A stretch of 64,000 nucleotides of DNA from Variovorax sp037204085 (GTDB taxonomy: Bacteria; Pseudomonadota; Gammaproteobacteria; Burkholderiales; Burkholderiaceae_C): the NCBI RefSeq assembly GCF_037204085.1, contig NZ_JBBCBW010000012.1:1-64000 (forward strand), in the 5' to 3' direction. Below, piece after piece: positions 17,352 through 26,025 of the stretch; the stretch's first letter is position 1; each line of letters begins with the position of its first letter. The notes beneath the pieces were generated by a model that did not search any database, was not told where the DNA came from, and worked only from the letters and a program-made list of their open reading frames with translations. Made by a program: the position numbers and the translations under genes.

Positions 17352-18185
17352 TCAGGGGCGGCCGCCGCCGCAGACCAGCACTTGTCCGCTCACGTAGTCC
17401 GACTCGGGAATGCAGAACAGGTAAACAGCGCCCGCTGCTTCTTCGGCCGTACCGCCGCGGCCCAGCGGAATGAGCGATTCGGCGTTCTTCAGGATCTGCG
17501 GGTTGACGCCGACCTTGATCTGGCGCCCGTCGATGTCGATGCTGGCGTCGGCATTGGCATCCGCCTCGGTCAGCCGCGTCTTGATAAGGCCGAAGGCCAC
17601 GCTGTTCACGTTGACTTTGTAGCGGCCCCATTCCTTTGCGAGCGCCTTGGTCAGGCCGTTGATGCCCGACTTGGCTGCCGCGTAGTTGGCTTGCCCCGCG
17701 TTGCCGTAGACACCCGAGGTGGACGAGATGTTCACCACCTTGCGCAGCACCGGCGTGCCGGCCTCGGCCTCGCGCTTCGACGCTTCGCGGATGAAATCGG
17801 CCGCGGCGCGCAGGATGCGGAAGGGCGCGGTCAGGTGTACGGCGAGGATGTCTTCCCACTGCTCGTCGCTCATCTTCTGAATGACGTTGTCCCAGGTGTA
17901 GCCGGCGTTGTTGACGATGATGTCCAGCCCGCCGTAGGTCTCTATTGCGGTGCCGACGAAGCGCGCGCCGAAGTCGGCCTGCGTCACGCTTCCGATGCAG
18001 GCCACCGCCTGCCCACCGGCCTCGCGGATGGTGGCCACCGTTTCAGCGGCCGGAGCCTCGTCGAGATCGTTGACCACCACGCGAGCGCCTTCGCTTGCGA
18101 GCTTGAGTGCGATGCTGCGGCCGATGCCGCGGCCCGAGCCCGACACCAGGGCGACCTTGTCGTGCAACTTGTTCAACTTGTTCAT
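17352..18185 (-). CDS. SDR 3-hydroxyacyl-CoA/3-oxoacyl reductase (FabG-like)
   Basis: Classical short-chain dehydrogenase, 277 residues, with cofactor motif GSGRGIG (residues 16-22), NNAG, active-site SSTSG...YAAAK, and a C-terminal SDYVSGQVLVCGGG. A longer loop between the catalytic region and C-terminus (DANADASIDIDG) resembles hydroxyacyl-CoA dehydrogenases of peroxisomal multifunctional enzyme type. In this operon it most likely oxidises the 3-hydroxyacyl-CoA formed by the neighbouring MaoC proteins, before the thiolase at 19129. Confidence 0.88.
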   Translation of the reverse strand: MNKLNKLHDKVALVSGSGRGIGRSIALKLASEGARVVVNDLDEAPAAETVATIREAGGQAVACIGSVTQADFGARFVGTAIETYGGLDIIVNNAGYTWDNVIQKMSDEQWEDILAVHLTAPFRILRAAADFIREASKREAEAGTPVLRKVVNISSTSGVYGNAGQANYAAAKSGINGLTKALAKEWGRYKVNVNSVAFGLIKTRLTEADANADASIDIDGRQIKVGVNPQILKNAESLIPLGRGGTAEEAAGAVYLFCIPESDYVSGQVLVCGGGRP

Positions 18186-18216
18186 GGATTGGAATGCGTT
18201 CGAGAAGATGAAGAGA

Positions 18217-18651
18217 TCAAGGCAGGGCCACCACGGCGTCGCCCGTGAGCTTGACCTGGCCGTCCTGGTCGACGGTAGAGAGCTCGAGCCGCACGCGGCG
18301 CTCGCCGCCCGCCTCGAACTTCTCCGTCACGCGGCCTTCGCAGCGCACGCGGTCGCCCACATGCGTGATGGCCGCAAAGCGCACGCCGTAGCTGCGCAGC
18401 GCCGAGGGCGGCACCCAGTTGGTCAGCAGCCGGCCAAGCCAGGCCATCGACAGCATGCCGTGGGCGAACACGTCGGCCTGCCCGGCACTGCGCGCAAAGT
18501 CGATGTCGACATGAATCGGGTTGTGGTCGCCCGATGCGCCGCAGTACAGCGCGAGCATGAGGCGCGAGACGGGTTCGAGTTGCAGCGCGGGCAGCGTGTC
18601 GCCGACATGCAGGCTGTCGAACCGGGGAGTGTGCGAGGGTGTTGAAGTCAT
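18217..18651 (-). CDS. MaoC-like enoyl-CoA hydratase subunit
   Basis: Single hot-dog MaoC dehydratase domain, 144 residues from ATG 18651. The hydratase motif YCGASGDHNPIH carries the Asp-His catalytic pair of R-specific enoyl-CoA hydratases. A longer frame would need a TTG at 18666. It is adjacent to a second half-size hot-dog protein (18673-19116). Such pairs form heteromeric hydratases in bacterial steroid side-chain degradation (ChsH1/ChsH2), because the widened cleft takes bulky acyl groups. The same arrangement is inferred here. Confidence 0.85.
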   Translation of the reverse strand: MTSTPSHTPRFDSLHVGDTLPALQLEPVSRLMLALYCGASGDHNPIHVDIDFARSAGQADVFAHGMLSMAWLGRLLTNWVPPSALRSYGVRFAAITHVGDRVRCEGRVTEKFEAGGERRVRLELSTVDQDGQVKLTGDAVVALP

Positions 18652-18672
18652 GGTGATGCGGTTCAAACCCGT

Positions 18673-19116
18673 TCAGCCGTTGCGCAGCACGGTCACGGTG
18701 CGCAGTTCGGCCACGCGTGCATCGCGCTGGTTATGCACCTGCGTGCGGCGCACCACGAATTCCAGCGCACCGCCTTTCTTGTCATAGATGTCTTCGATGC
18801 GTTGCTCGAAGCGCAAGGTGTCGCCGGCATGCACGGGTGCGTGGTACTCGAACTGCTGCTCGCCGTGCAGCAGCTTGCGGTAGTCCATGCCAAGAAGATT
18901 GCGGATTGCCGCGGGATCGGGCGCATCCATTTCCAGGCAGAACAGAAATGTGGGCGGCACGAGCAAGCCGGGCAGGCCGGCGGCGCGCGCTGCTTCTTCA
19001 TCGACATAGAGCGGATCGGTCTGCCCCGTGGCCTTGGCGAAGAAGCGCAGCCGGCCGGCCTCCACGCGCACATCGAAGGCGGGCAGGGCGTGGCCGATGA
19101 AGCTACGGTCGATCAT
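18673..19116 (-). CDS. MaoC N-terminal-like (FAS1-type dehydratase) subunit
   Basis: 147 residues of the MaoC_dehydratas_N type hot-dog fold. It begins IGHALPAFDVRVEAGRLRFFAKATGQTDPLYVDEEAA, lacks the D-x-N-P-x-H catalytic segment, and ends with strands FEYHAPVHAGDTLRFEQRI. It is therefore probably the non-catalytic partner of the MaoC protein encoded 21 bases downstream. The downstream half of the pair holds the catalytic Asp/His, while this half would shape the acyl pocket. Confidence 0.82.
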   Translation of the reverse strand: MIDRSFIGHALPAFDVRVEAGRLRFFAKATGQTDPLYVDEEAARAAGLPGLLVPPTFLFCLEMDAPDPAAIRNLLGMDYRKLLHGEQQFEYHAPVHAGDTLRFEQRIEDIYDKKGGALEFVVRRTQVHNQRDARVAELRTVTVLRNG

Positions 19117-19128
19117 GCGGCAGCCCCC

Positions 19129-20313
19129 TCAAGCGCGCTGGTAGAGCGTGACCACGCAGGCGCCGCCCAGCCCGAGGTTGTGCTGCAGCGCGAGGCGCGC
19201 GCCTTCCACCTGCCGCTGATCGGCCTGGCCGCGCAGCTGCCAGGTGAGTTCGGCGCATTGGGCCAGTCCGGTCGCGCCCAGGGGGTGCCCCTTCGAGAGC
19301 AAACCGCCCGAGGGGTTGGTGACGACGCGCCCGCCGTAGGTGTTGTCGCCCTCGAGAATGAACTTCTCCGCCGTGCCTTCGGGCGTGAGACCGAGCCCTT
19401 CGTAGGTGATGAGCTCGTTCGCGGTGAAGCAATCGTGCAGCTCCACCACGTCGATGTCTTCGGGGCCGATGCCGGCTGCCTCGTACACCTGGCGTGCGGC
19501 GGCCACCGTCATGTCGTAGCCGACCACCTTGCGCATGTCGTGCGAGTCGAAGGTGCTGGGCGTGTCGGTCGTCATGGCTTGCGCGGCAATCGAAACCGTG
19601 GTGTCGATGCCGTGGCGCCGCGCAAAGTCTTCCGAGCACACCACCGCCGCGGCGGCGCCGCAGGTGGGCGGGCAGCACTGCAGTCGCGTCATGGGCTCGA
19701 ACACGGTCGGCGCGGCCATCACCTCGTCGAGCGTGACGGTGTCGCGGAACACCGCCATGGGGTTGCGCGCCGCATGCTGGCGCGCCTTGACGGAGATGCG
19801 GCCGAAGGTGTCGGCGCGGATGCCGTGTTCCTTCATGTAGTCGCGCCCGGCGCCACCGAAGAACTGCGCGGCACGCGGCGCGGCGGGGTCGAAGCCCTGC
19901 AGCGCGGTCATCTCTTCGGCAAAGCGCGCCATCGGCGAGGGCCGGTCGTCGTAGGCGCCCTTCAGCGCGCCCGGCACCATTTGCTCGAAGCCGAGCGCAA
20001 GCGCGCATTCGACCATGCCGCTTTCGACGGCCTGCCGCGCCAGGAAGAGCGCGCTCGATCCGCTGGAGCAGTTGTTGTTGAGGTTGAACACCGGCACGCC
20101 CGTGAGGCCCACACGGTAGATGGCGGCCTGGCCGGCCGTCGAGTCGCCATACACATAGCTCACGTAGGCCTGCTGCACTTCGGCATACGGCACGCGTGCA
20201 TCGTCGAGCGCAAGGCGCGCGGCACGCTCGCCCATCACGAGGTAGGGCTCGCTCTTGCCCGGCTTGCTGAACGGAATCATGCCGACGCCGGCAACGATGA
20301 CTTTGCGTTTCAT
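19129..20313 (-). CDS. SCP-x/lipid-transfer-type thiolase (catalytic residues intact)
   Basis: Thiolase of the sterol-carrier-protein-x family, 394 residues from ATG 20313. The nucleophile is Cys82 in NNNCSSGSSALF, the second active-site Cys295 is in ELHDCFTANE, and KGHPLGATG provides the histidine loop. This family cleaves 3-oxoacyl-CoAs with alpha-methyl or bulky groups. Downstream in the operon are the two MaoC-like subunits, SDR, dehydrogenase and ligase, giving a full beta-oxidation set. Compare the degenerate relative at 24463-25638. Confidence 0.9.
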   Translation of the reverse strand: MKRKVIVAGVGMIPFSKPGKSEPYLVMGERAARLALDDARVPYAEVQQAYVSYVYGDSTAGQAAIYRVGLTGVPVFNLNNNCSSGSSALFLARQAVESGMVECALALGFEQMVPGALKGAYDDRPSPMARFAEEMTALQGFDPAAPRAAQFFGGAGRDYMKEHGIRADTFGRISVKARQHAARNPMAVFRDTVTLDEVMAAPTVFEPMTRLQCCPPTCGAAAAVVCSEDFARRHGIDTTVSIAAQAMTTDTPSTFDSHDMRKVVGYDMTVAAARQVYEAAGIGPEDIDVVELHDCFTANELITYEGLGLTPEGTAEKFILEGDNTYGGRVVTNPSGGLLSKGHPLGATGLAQCAELTWQLRGQADQRQVEGARLALQHNLGLGGACVVTLYQRA

Positions 20314-20354
20314 GGTCTTTCCTGGATCACGGGATGGAAGAAAAGGAAGTTCGG

Positions 20355-21338
20355 CTACTGCAGCTTGATGCCGAGCTGTTCGATGAAGGTTTTTTCGCGC
20401 GCGGTCTGCTCGGCGGCGTATTGCTGGTATGCCGCGCTGGACATGTACAGGTCGGGCTGGTCGTAGAGCTCCAGCGCGCGCTGGTACGCGGGGTCTTTCA
20501 TTGCGCGCTGGAATGCGTCGTGCAGCGTCTTCACCAGGGCCGGGTCCATGCCCTTGGGGCCGACGATGCCGACCGGCGAATTGACTGTGATGTCGTGGCC
20601 CATTTCTTTCAGCGTGGGCACTTGCGGCCAGCGCTTCAGGCGCTTGTCGCCGAGCGTGGCGAGCACGCGGGCCTTGCCGCTTTCGACCAGCGCGCCCCAG
20701 CCGGGGTCGGAAATGACGTCGATGTGCCCGCCGAGCAGCGCGCTGGTTTCCTCGGCCATGCCCTTGAACGGAATGAAGTTGAGCTTCACGCCTACGGCGC
20801 GCGACAGGCGTTCCATTGCAATGTGGCCGCCGCTGCCCACGCCGGTGGAGCTGTAGCTGATCTGGCCCGGACGGCGCTTGGCATCGTCGAGCAGGTCTTG
20901 CAGCGTTTTCCACGGCGCGTCGTCGCGAACGACAAGGCCGTTGGTATAGCCCGTGAGATTGATGATGTAGGTGAAGTCGGTCACAGGGTCGTAGTTCACC
21001 TTCTGCAGATGCAGCAGGCGAAAGAGCGTGGCCGGAACGACGGAGATGGTGTAGCCGTCGGGTGCGGCGCTGCGCGCCATGGCCGCGGGCGCCAGCGTGC
21101 CGGCCAGGCCTGGCTGGTTGACCACGACAACCGTCTGGCCGATTTCCTTGCCCAGCGCCAACGCAATGGCGCGCATCTGCGCATCGGTTGCACCGCCCGC
21201 GGGAAAGGGCAGGATCAGCGTCACAGGTTTGTGCGGATACGCAGGCGGCTGGGCCAGGGCGGCCGGCGCTGCAAGGCACATGGCCGATGCGGCAAGTGCG
21301 CCAAGGGCCTGGCGGCGGGAAAGAGCGCGATACGTCAT
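20355..21338 (-). CDS. TctC/Bug-family periplasmic receptor 2
   Basis: 327-residue Bug receptor. ATG 21338 has GGAGA just upstream; a longer frame to 21389 lacks support. The signal peptide has SRRQALGALAASAMCLAAPAALAQ, a Tat-like start and a good cleavage site. Fold markers: KPVTLILPFPAGGATDAQMR and GQISYSSTGVGSGGH. It is the first gene of the leftward thiolase-to-isomerase operon, so it probably recognises the substrate of the whole island. It has the same general design as Bug 1 (13420) in the same operon, but the two are well diverged. Confidence 0.9.
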   Translation of the reverse strand: MTYRALSRRQALGALAASAMCLAAPAALAQPPAYPHKPVTLILPFPAGGATDAQMRAIALALGKEIGQTVVVVNQPGLAGTLAPAAMARSAAPDGYTISVVPATLFRLLHLQKVNYDPVTDFTYIINLTGYTNGLVVRDDAPWKTLQDLLDDAKRRPGQISYSSTGVGSGGHIAMERLSRAVGVKLNFIPFKGMAEETSALLGGHIDVISDPGWGALVESGKARVLATLGDKRLKRWPQVPTLKEMGHDITVNSPVGIVGPKGMDPALVKTLHDAFQRAMKDPAYQRALELYDQPDLYMSSAAYQQYAAEQTAREKTFIEQLGIKLQ

Positions 21339-21529
21339 CTCTGTCTCCTGTCTTTTTCGGCAGCTGTTCCGCTGCCTGTGGGCGATCATCGGCGGTGGCC
21401 GGTGTCATGTCGAACCTTGCGAAGTTCGCAGGACCGATGAGGAAAGTTTAGGGAGACGATGCAGTGCGGCCCATGGCCGAACCGATGATTCGGATTGGCA
21501 CGTTCGATCAGCGTGCCGATCCGGCGGGC

Positions 21530-22567
21530 TCAGTGCTCGCGCAGCCGCGTGGTGCGGTATTCGCCCGGGGCCACGCCGGTCCAGTGCTTGAAAGCACGGT
21601 GAAAGGTGCTGGCTTCGGAGAAGCCGAGCCGCTGCGCGATTTCGACCAGGTTCAGCTCGGGCCGCGCCAGGTACTCGATGGCGGCATCGCGCCGCAGGTC
21701 GTCCTTGATGGCGCGGTAGCCCTGGCCTTCTTCGGCCAGACGGCGGCGCAATGTTTGCGGCGTGACGGCCAACTGCTTGCCGACTGCTTCGAGCGAGGGC
21801 AGTTCATCGGCCAGCTGCCGCCGCAAGATGCGGCGGATGCGCTCGGTCATGCTGGTCTGGTCGCGGTACTTCACCAGCAGGCTGGCCGGTGCCTGGCGAA
21901 GAAACTCCTCCAGGCTTTGCTCGTTCTGCACCACCGGCAGTTCGAGCCAGCGCGCCTCGAAGCGCCAGCCGGTGCAGCCGGCGCCAAAACGCACCGGCGC
22001 CTGGAACAGCGCGGGCGCATCGCTGGCACGCTCGTCCTGGTGCGGGTAATCCACCTGCAGCAGCGGCACGCGCCGCGCCACCAGCCAGGAGACCAGGCCA
22101 TAGGCAAGAAAAGAAAACGCCCGCTGCGCATAAGCCACCGAAGCCGTGAGCGGCACGCGCGGCACCAGCGCGAACGTGGCCTCGCCTTGCTGCACATGCA
22201 GGCGCGGCACGAAGTCGCTGAGCAGCAGACGGTAGTGGCGCAGGCCGAGCGTCAAGGCCTCTCCGAGGGTGCGGCAGCGAATGAGGAGGCGCGTGGCCTG
22301 CGCAAAGCTCCCCGTCGGCACCGGCTGGCTGCACAGACCCCACAGCTCGTCGCGCAGCCGATGCCGTAGCGCGAAGATGAGGGCCGCGAACTGGTCCTGC
22401 GTGACGCGCGAGAGCGGTGCATCGAGCAGCGCTGCAGAGATGCCGGCACGCTGCAGCAGCGCATCCATATCGGCACCCCGCACCCGCGCGCCGATCAGGA
22501 TCTGGTCGACGTGCTGGATGCCGATGGTGTGGCGCGTGCTGTGTGTCGGTGTGTGCCTGATGGCCAT
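21530..22567 (-). CDS. AraC-family transcriptional regulator
   Basis: 345 residues from ATG 22567. The N-terminal Arabinose_bd-like sensory region (DQILIGARVRGADMDALLQRAGI onward) is followed by a C-terminal double helix-turn-helix with the AraC signature (LAVTPQTLRRRLAEEGQGYRAIKDDLRR, then LNLVEIAQRLGFSEASTFHRAFKHWTG). This architecture, seen in OruR/ArgR-like and lipid-catabolism regulators, fits control of the adjacent Bug-thiolase operon or the CaiB gene. No strong ribosome-binding site is visible, so the start is uncertain. Confidence 0.88.
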   Translation of the reverse strand: MAIRHTPTHSTRHTIGIQHVDQILIGARVRGADMDALLQRAGISAALLDAPLSRVTQDQFAALIFALRHRLRDELWGLCSQPVPTGSFAQATRLLIRCRTLGEALTLGLRHYRLLLSDFVPRLHVQQGEATFALVPRVPLTASVAYAQRAFSFLAYGLVSWLVARRVPLLQVDYPHQDERASDAPALFQAPVRFGAGCTGWRFEARWLELPVVQNEQSLEEFLRQAPASLLVKYRDQTSMTERIRRILRRQLADELPSLEAVGKQLAVTPQTLRRRLAEEGQGYRAIKDDLRRDAAIEYLARPELNLVEIAQRLGFSEASTFHRAFKHWTGVAPGEYRTTRLREH

Positions 22568-22650
22568 GAGCGTTCGAGGTGCGGCAGCGCCCCGTGCGGC
22601 GCACGCATGGCCGGATTCTAGGAGCAGCTGCACCGGGCGGCGGCGCGCTC

Positions 22651-23820
22651 TCAGCCCACCACGCCGCGCCGGCGCAGGTCGGCGCGGGCGGCCTCGTCGT
22701 GCCCCAGCGCGGTTAGCACCTCATCGGTGTCCTGGCCCGGCGACGGCGCCGGCCGCTCGATCGAAAACTCGAAGCCGGTCATCTTCACGGGGCAGGCCAG
22801 CTGCGGCGCACCGCCTTCGGTGGCCTGCGGATGCACCATGCCGCGCGCGATGAAGTTCTCATGCGCCAGCGCCTCTTCGAGCCGCAGCACGGGCGTGACG
22901 CAGCACTGCCGGCCATGGAAAACGTCGGCCCAGTAGGCGAGCGGCCGCGCTTCAATAAGGGCGGCCACGTCGGCGCGAACCCGCTCGGCGGTGGCGCGGT
23001 CGGGCGGCATGTGCATCGGCTTCAGGTCGGGCCGGCCGAGCACATCGCAGAAGCGCTCCCAGAACTTGTGCTCGAGCGCGCCGACGGAAAGATGCCGTCC
23101 GTCCTGCGTGCGGTACATGGCATAGCAGGGCAGGGCGCCGCTGAGCTTGTCGAGACCCGCGCGGCGCGTGGCGCCCTGCGTGGCCAGCGTGACCAGCGGC
23201 ACCAGCGCATGCGCCAGCACGCCGTCGGCCATGGAGATGTCCACATGGCGGCCGGTGCCGGTGCGCGCCGCATCGAACAGGGCCGCGAGGATGCCCATTA
23301 CCGCATTCATCGAGCCGCCGAGCAAGTCTGCGATGGGCAGGTTGGAAAGCGCGGGGCCCGCGTCGTCGCGGCCGATCTGGTCGCTGACGCCGCTGAGCGC
23401 GCAGTAGTTCAGGTCGTGCCCCGGTTCGTCGCGGTAAGGCCCGGTCTGGCCGAAGCCGGTGATGCTGCAATAAACCAGGCGCGGGTTCACCGCGGAAAGC
23501 GCGGCATAGCCCACGCCCAGCCTGTCCATCACGCCCGGCCGGAAGCCTTCGACCAGCACGTCGGCGCTCTCGGCCAGGCGGTGGAGCAGCGCCACGCCGT
23601 CGGCTTGCTTCAGGTCGAGCCGCATGCCTTTCTTGTTGCGCTGGACCATGGCGCGCAGGGCCGGTGCGGCGTAGTCGCCGAGGCCGGTGTCTTCGATCTT
23701 GAGCACCTCGGCGCCGAGGTCGGCCAGGTGCAGCGTGCAGACCGGCCCGGGCAGCAGGCGGGTCAGGTCGAGTACGCGAATGCCGGCCAGCGGCGGGCGC
23801 GATGCGCCGGTTGTCTCCAT
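22651..23820 (-). CDS. Alpha-methylacyl-CoA racemase-type CaiB/BaiF protein
   Basis: Class III CoA-transferase fold, 389 residues. Three residues match the catalytic set of alpha-methylacyl-CoA racemase in identity and spacing: His135 (GHDLNY), Asp165 (IADLLGG) and Glu250 (GALEHKF). The 30- and 85-residue separations equal those of H126/D156/E241 in the Mycobacterium enzyme. So it is more likely a racemase of 2-methylacyl-CoAs than a CoA transferase. This fits a methyl-branched substrate and the SCP-x thiolase of the island. Start ATG 23820; the divergent promoter region is shared with the OB-fold gene. Confidence 0.85.
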   Translation of the reverse strand: METTGASRPPLAGIRVLDLTRLLPGPVCTLHLADLGAEVLKIEDTGLGDYAAPALRAMVQRNKKGMRLDLKQADGVALLHRLAESADVLVEGFRPGVMDRLGVGYAALSAVNPRLVYCSITGFGQTGPYRDEPGHDLNYCALSGVSDQIGRDDAGPALSNLPIADLLGGSMNAVMGILAALFDAARTGTGRHVDISMADGVLAHALVPLVTLATQGATRRAGLDKLSGALPCYAMYRTQDGRHLSVGALEHKFWERFCDVLGRPDLKPMHMPPDRATAERVRADVAALIEARPLAYWADVFHGRQCCVTPVLRLEEALAHENFIARGMVHPQATEGGAPQLACPVKMTGFEFSIERPAPSPGQDTDEVLTALGHDEAARADLRRRGVVG

Positions 23821-24052
23821 CGAGTTTTTCCTGGTGAATTTGGAACGGGCGCGTTGCAGTCTAAAAACAGGTGCCTGGCGTGCCCATGGCACAAAGCCTG
23901 AAAGCCGTTGGCAGAAAGAATCATTTGCACACACGCTCCGGTCGGTTCGGCCACGCCGAGGGGGCCCTTCGGCATTTGCGAATGGCGCAGATGGGGCGTA
24001 GCCGGCATGCTCGACGCAACCCATGCCGGACTCCGGCGATTTCAATGACTCA

Positions 24053-24466
24053 ATGACGAATTCATCGACGACATCAAAACCGACCGGCACCGGTGTGCTG
24101 GCGCGGCACCAGGCCGAACTGGACGCGGGCCGCTTTCTCATTCAGCGCTGCGGCGCCTGCCAGCGCGCGGTGTACTTTCCGCGGGTGCTGTGCCCCCATT
24201 GCGGCGCCGAAGAGCCTGCGCTGGTGGCACCGGCCGGCACCGGCACCGTGTATGCCGCGACCACGGTGCGCCGCAAGCCCGAGGCCGGCGGTGACTACAA
24301 CGTGTGCATCGTCGAGCTGGACGAAGGCGTGCGCCTGATGAGCCGCGTCGAAGGCATGCCGCCGGCCGACGTGCGCATCGGCCTGCGTGTGCGGGCGCGC
24401 GTGGTGGTGCCGGCGGGTGGGAGCGGCATGGTTGTTTTCGATGCCGCCACGGGAGACGCCGCATGA
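24053..24466 (+). CDS. Zn-ribbon OB-fold protein (DUF35), thiolase partner
   Basis: 137 residues. A rubredoxin-like zinc ribbon (CGACQRAVYFPRVLCPHCG, Cys-x2-Cys then Cys-x2-Cys) is followed by an OB-fold acyl-CoA-binding domain (GTGTVYAATTVRRKPE...LMSRVEG). Proteins of this kind form obligate complexes with thiolase-fold enzymes such as Ltp2 aldolase or BbsB. The stop overlaps the start of the thiolase-like gene (ATGA), supporting a stoichiometric complex. An in-frame ATG at 24023 is an alternative start; neither has a clear ribosome-binding site. Confidence 0.87.
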   Translation: MTNSSTTSKPTGTGVLARHQAELDAGRFLIQRCGACQRAVYFPRVLCPHCGAEEPALVAPAGTGTVYAATTVRRKPEAGGDYNVCIVELDEGVRLMSRVEGMPPADVRIGLRVRARVVVPAGGSGMVVFDAATGDAA

Positions 24467-25638
24467 CCGCAATGAAGCAACTGCGCGGCAGCGCCGCCAT
24501 CGCCGGCGTGGCCACCTACGGCTGCGGCGAGTCGCCGGGCCACACCGACATGGAATTGCTGGCCGAAGCCGCACGCCGCGCCGTGGCCGACGCCGGGCTG
24601 GCCATGAAGGACATCGACGGACTCTGCACCGCCAGTGCAAGCGCAACGATGTGGGCCATGCCGGTGGTCGAGTACCTGGGCCTTCGCCCGACCTACATCG
24701 ACAGCACGATGCTCGGCGGCTCCAGCTTCATCGCGCACCTGCTGCCGGCCATGCAGGCCCTGGCCAGCGGCCAGTGCAACGCGGTGCTCGTCTGCTACGG
24801 AAGCGCGCAGCGCACGGCCACCTTCGGGCGCCGGGAAGTGGTGGCAAGCCGCCGCTACCTCGACCCGCAGCCTTACGAAACGCCCTATGAACCGATGCAG
24901 CCGCTCTCGGCCTATGCGCTGGCCGCATCGCGCCACATGCACGAGTTCGGCACCACGCGGCGCGACCTTGCAGAGGTGGCGGTGGCCGCGCGCGCCTGGG
25001 CCCGGCTGAACCCCGAGGCGTTCATGCGCGACCCGCTCTCCATAGACGACGTGCTGGGCGCGCGCATGGTTTGCGACCCGCTGACCGTGCGCGACAGCTG
25101 CTTGGTGACCGACGGCGCAGGCGCCTTCGTGCTGGTGCGCGCCGACCGTGCGCGGGACTTGCCGCGCGAGCCGGTGCATGTGCTGGGCACCGGCACGGCG
25201 GTTTGGAACCGGCAGATTTCATCGATGCACGACCTGACGACGACGGCTGCGCGCGACAGCGGGCGCGCCGCGTTTGCCATGGCCGGCCTGGCGCCGACAG
25301 ACATTGACGTGGTGCAGCTGTATGACGCCTTCACCATCAACGTGCTGCTTTTTCTTGAAGACCTGGGCTTCTGCGCCAAGGGCGAGGGCGGCGCCTTCGT
25401 GCGCGGCGGTGCCATTGCGCCTGGCGGCCGGCTGCCGGTCAACACCAATGGCGGCGGGTTGTCCTGCGTGCACCCGGGCATGTATGGAATCTTCGCGTTG
25501 ATCGAAGCCGTGCGGCAGCTTCGCGGAGAAGGCGGCGACCGGCAAGTGGCCGGTGCCCGCACGGCGCTGGCGCACGGCAACGGCGGCACGCTGTCCAGCC
25601 AGGCCACGGCCGTGCTCGGGCTGGCGCAAACGCTGTGA
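24463..25638 (+). CDS. Thiolase-fold protein lacking both catalytic cysteines (Ltp2-like)
   Basis: 391-residue member of the SCP-x/lipid-transfer thiolase family. Aligned with the intact paralogue at 19129, the nucleophilic Cys position is Met83 (STMLGGSS) and the HDCF cysteine is Ala289 (LYDAFT). The C-terminal loop reads NGGGLSCVHPGMYG rather than KGHPLGATG. Claisen condensation or thiolysis is therefore unlikely. In the described Ltp2-DUF35 system such proteins catalyse retro-aldol cleavage of side chains. Coupling to the OB-fold gene supports that type of role here. The product of the reaction is not known. Confidence 0.82.
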   Translation: MTAMKQLRGSAAIAGVATYGCGESPGHTDMELLAEAARRAVADAGLAMKDIDGLCTASASATMWAMPVVEYLGLRPTYIDSTMLGGSSFIAHLLPAMQALASGQCNAVLVCYGSAQRTATFGRREVVASRRYLDPQPYETPYEPMQPLSAYALAASRHMHEFGTTRRDLAEVAVAARAWARLNPEAFMRDPLSIDDVLGARMVCDPLTVRDSCLVTDGAGAFVLVRADRARDLPREPVHVLGTGTAVWNRQISSMHDLTTTAARDSGRAAFAMAGLAPTDIDVVQLYDAFTINVLLFLEDLGFCAKGEGGAFVRGGAIAPGGRLPVNTNGGGLSCVHPGMYGIFALIEAVRQLRGEGGDRQVAGARTALAHGNGGTLSSQATAVLGLAQTL

Positions 25639-25648
25639 TGGAGTTGCG

Positions 25649-25888
25649 TCAGCCGTATTCCGCCGCCAGTTCGGTGCGGCCCACGGGCGTGATTTCCCTC
25701 ACCACAGCGCACTCGTAGTCTTCGAACGAACTGCACAGATCGAGGGGCGGAGAAATCTCCGCCTCGACGCAGCCGATCGCCTTCAGAACCGCGATGGCCT
25801 GGATCGCATCGCGGTCCCGGATATGCACCGGGAGGCTGGCGTGCTCGAGTTCGAGCAAGTACTCAATGGGTCTGGGTGTTGCTGGCAC
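25649..25888 (-). CDS. Small conserved-looking protein of unknown function
   Basis: 79 residues starting at GTG 25888, no recognised domain. The sequence is well behaved for a real protein: PIEYLLELEHASLPVHIRD, then QAIAVLKAIGCVEAEI, and a C-terminal TPVGRTELA resembling the winged-helix-like tail of small Burkholderiales proteins. It converges on the thiolase-like gene with a ten-base gap. No upstream AGGAG is visible and no ATG is available, so confidence in the start is low. Confidence 0.5.
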   Translation of the reverse strand: MPATPRPIEYLLELEHASLPVHIRDRDAIQAIAVLKAIGCVEAEISPPLDLCSSFEDYECAVVREITPVGRTELAAEYG

Positions 25889-26025
25889 TGTCTGGAAATA
25901 CTAGCCCAACAGCTTCGGCTTGTGCTCAGGGTGTCACCCCAGTAATCGTGCGGAACACGCTACAAGAGGTGTCGGAAAACTCGCACCACTTTCGACTCAA
26001 TGCGCCTGGCATGGGTGCATTGGTA

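Noticed and set aside
23880..23892. GTGCC-CAT-GGCAC dyad in the divergent CaiB/OB-fold gap
   Set aside because: Only five-base arms around a CATG core; no second copy was found, so it was not listed as an operator.
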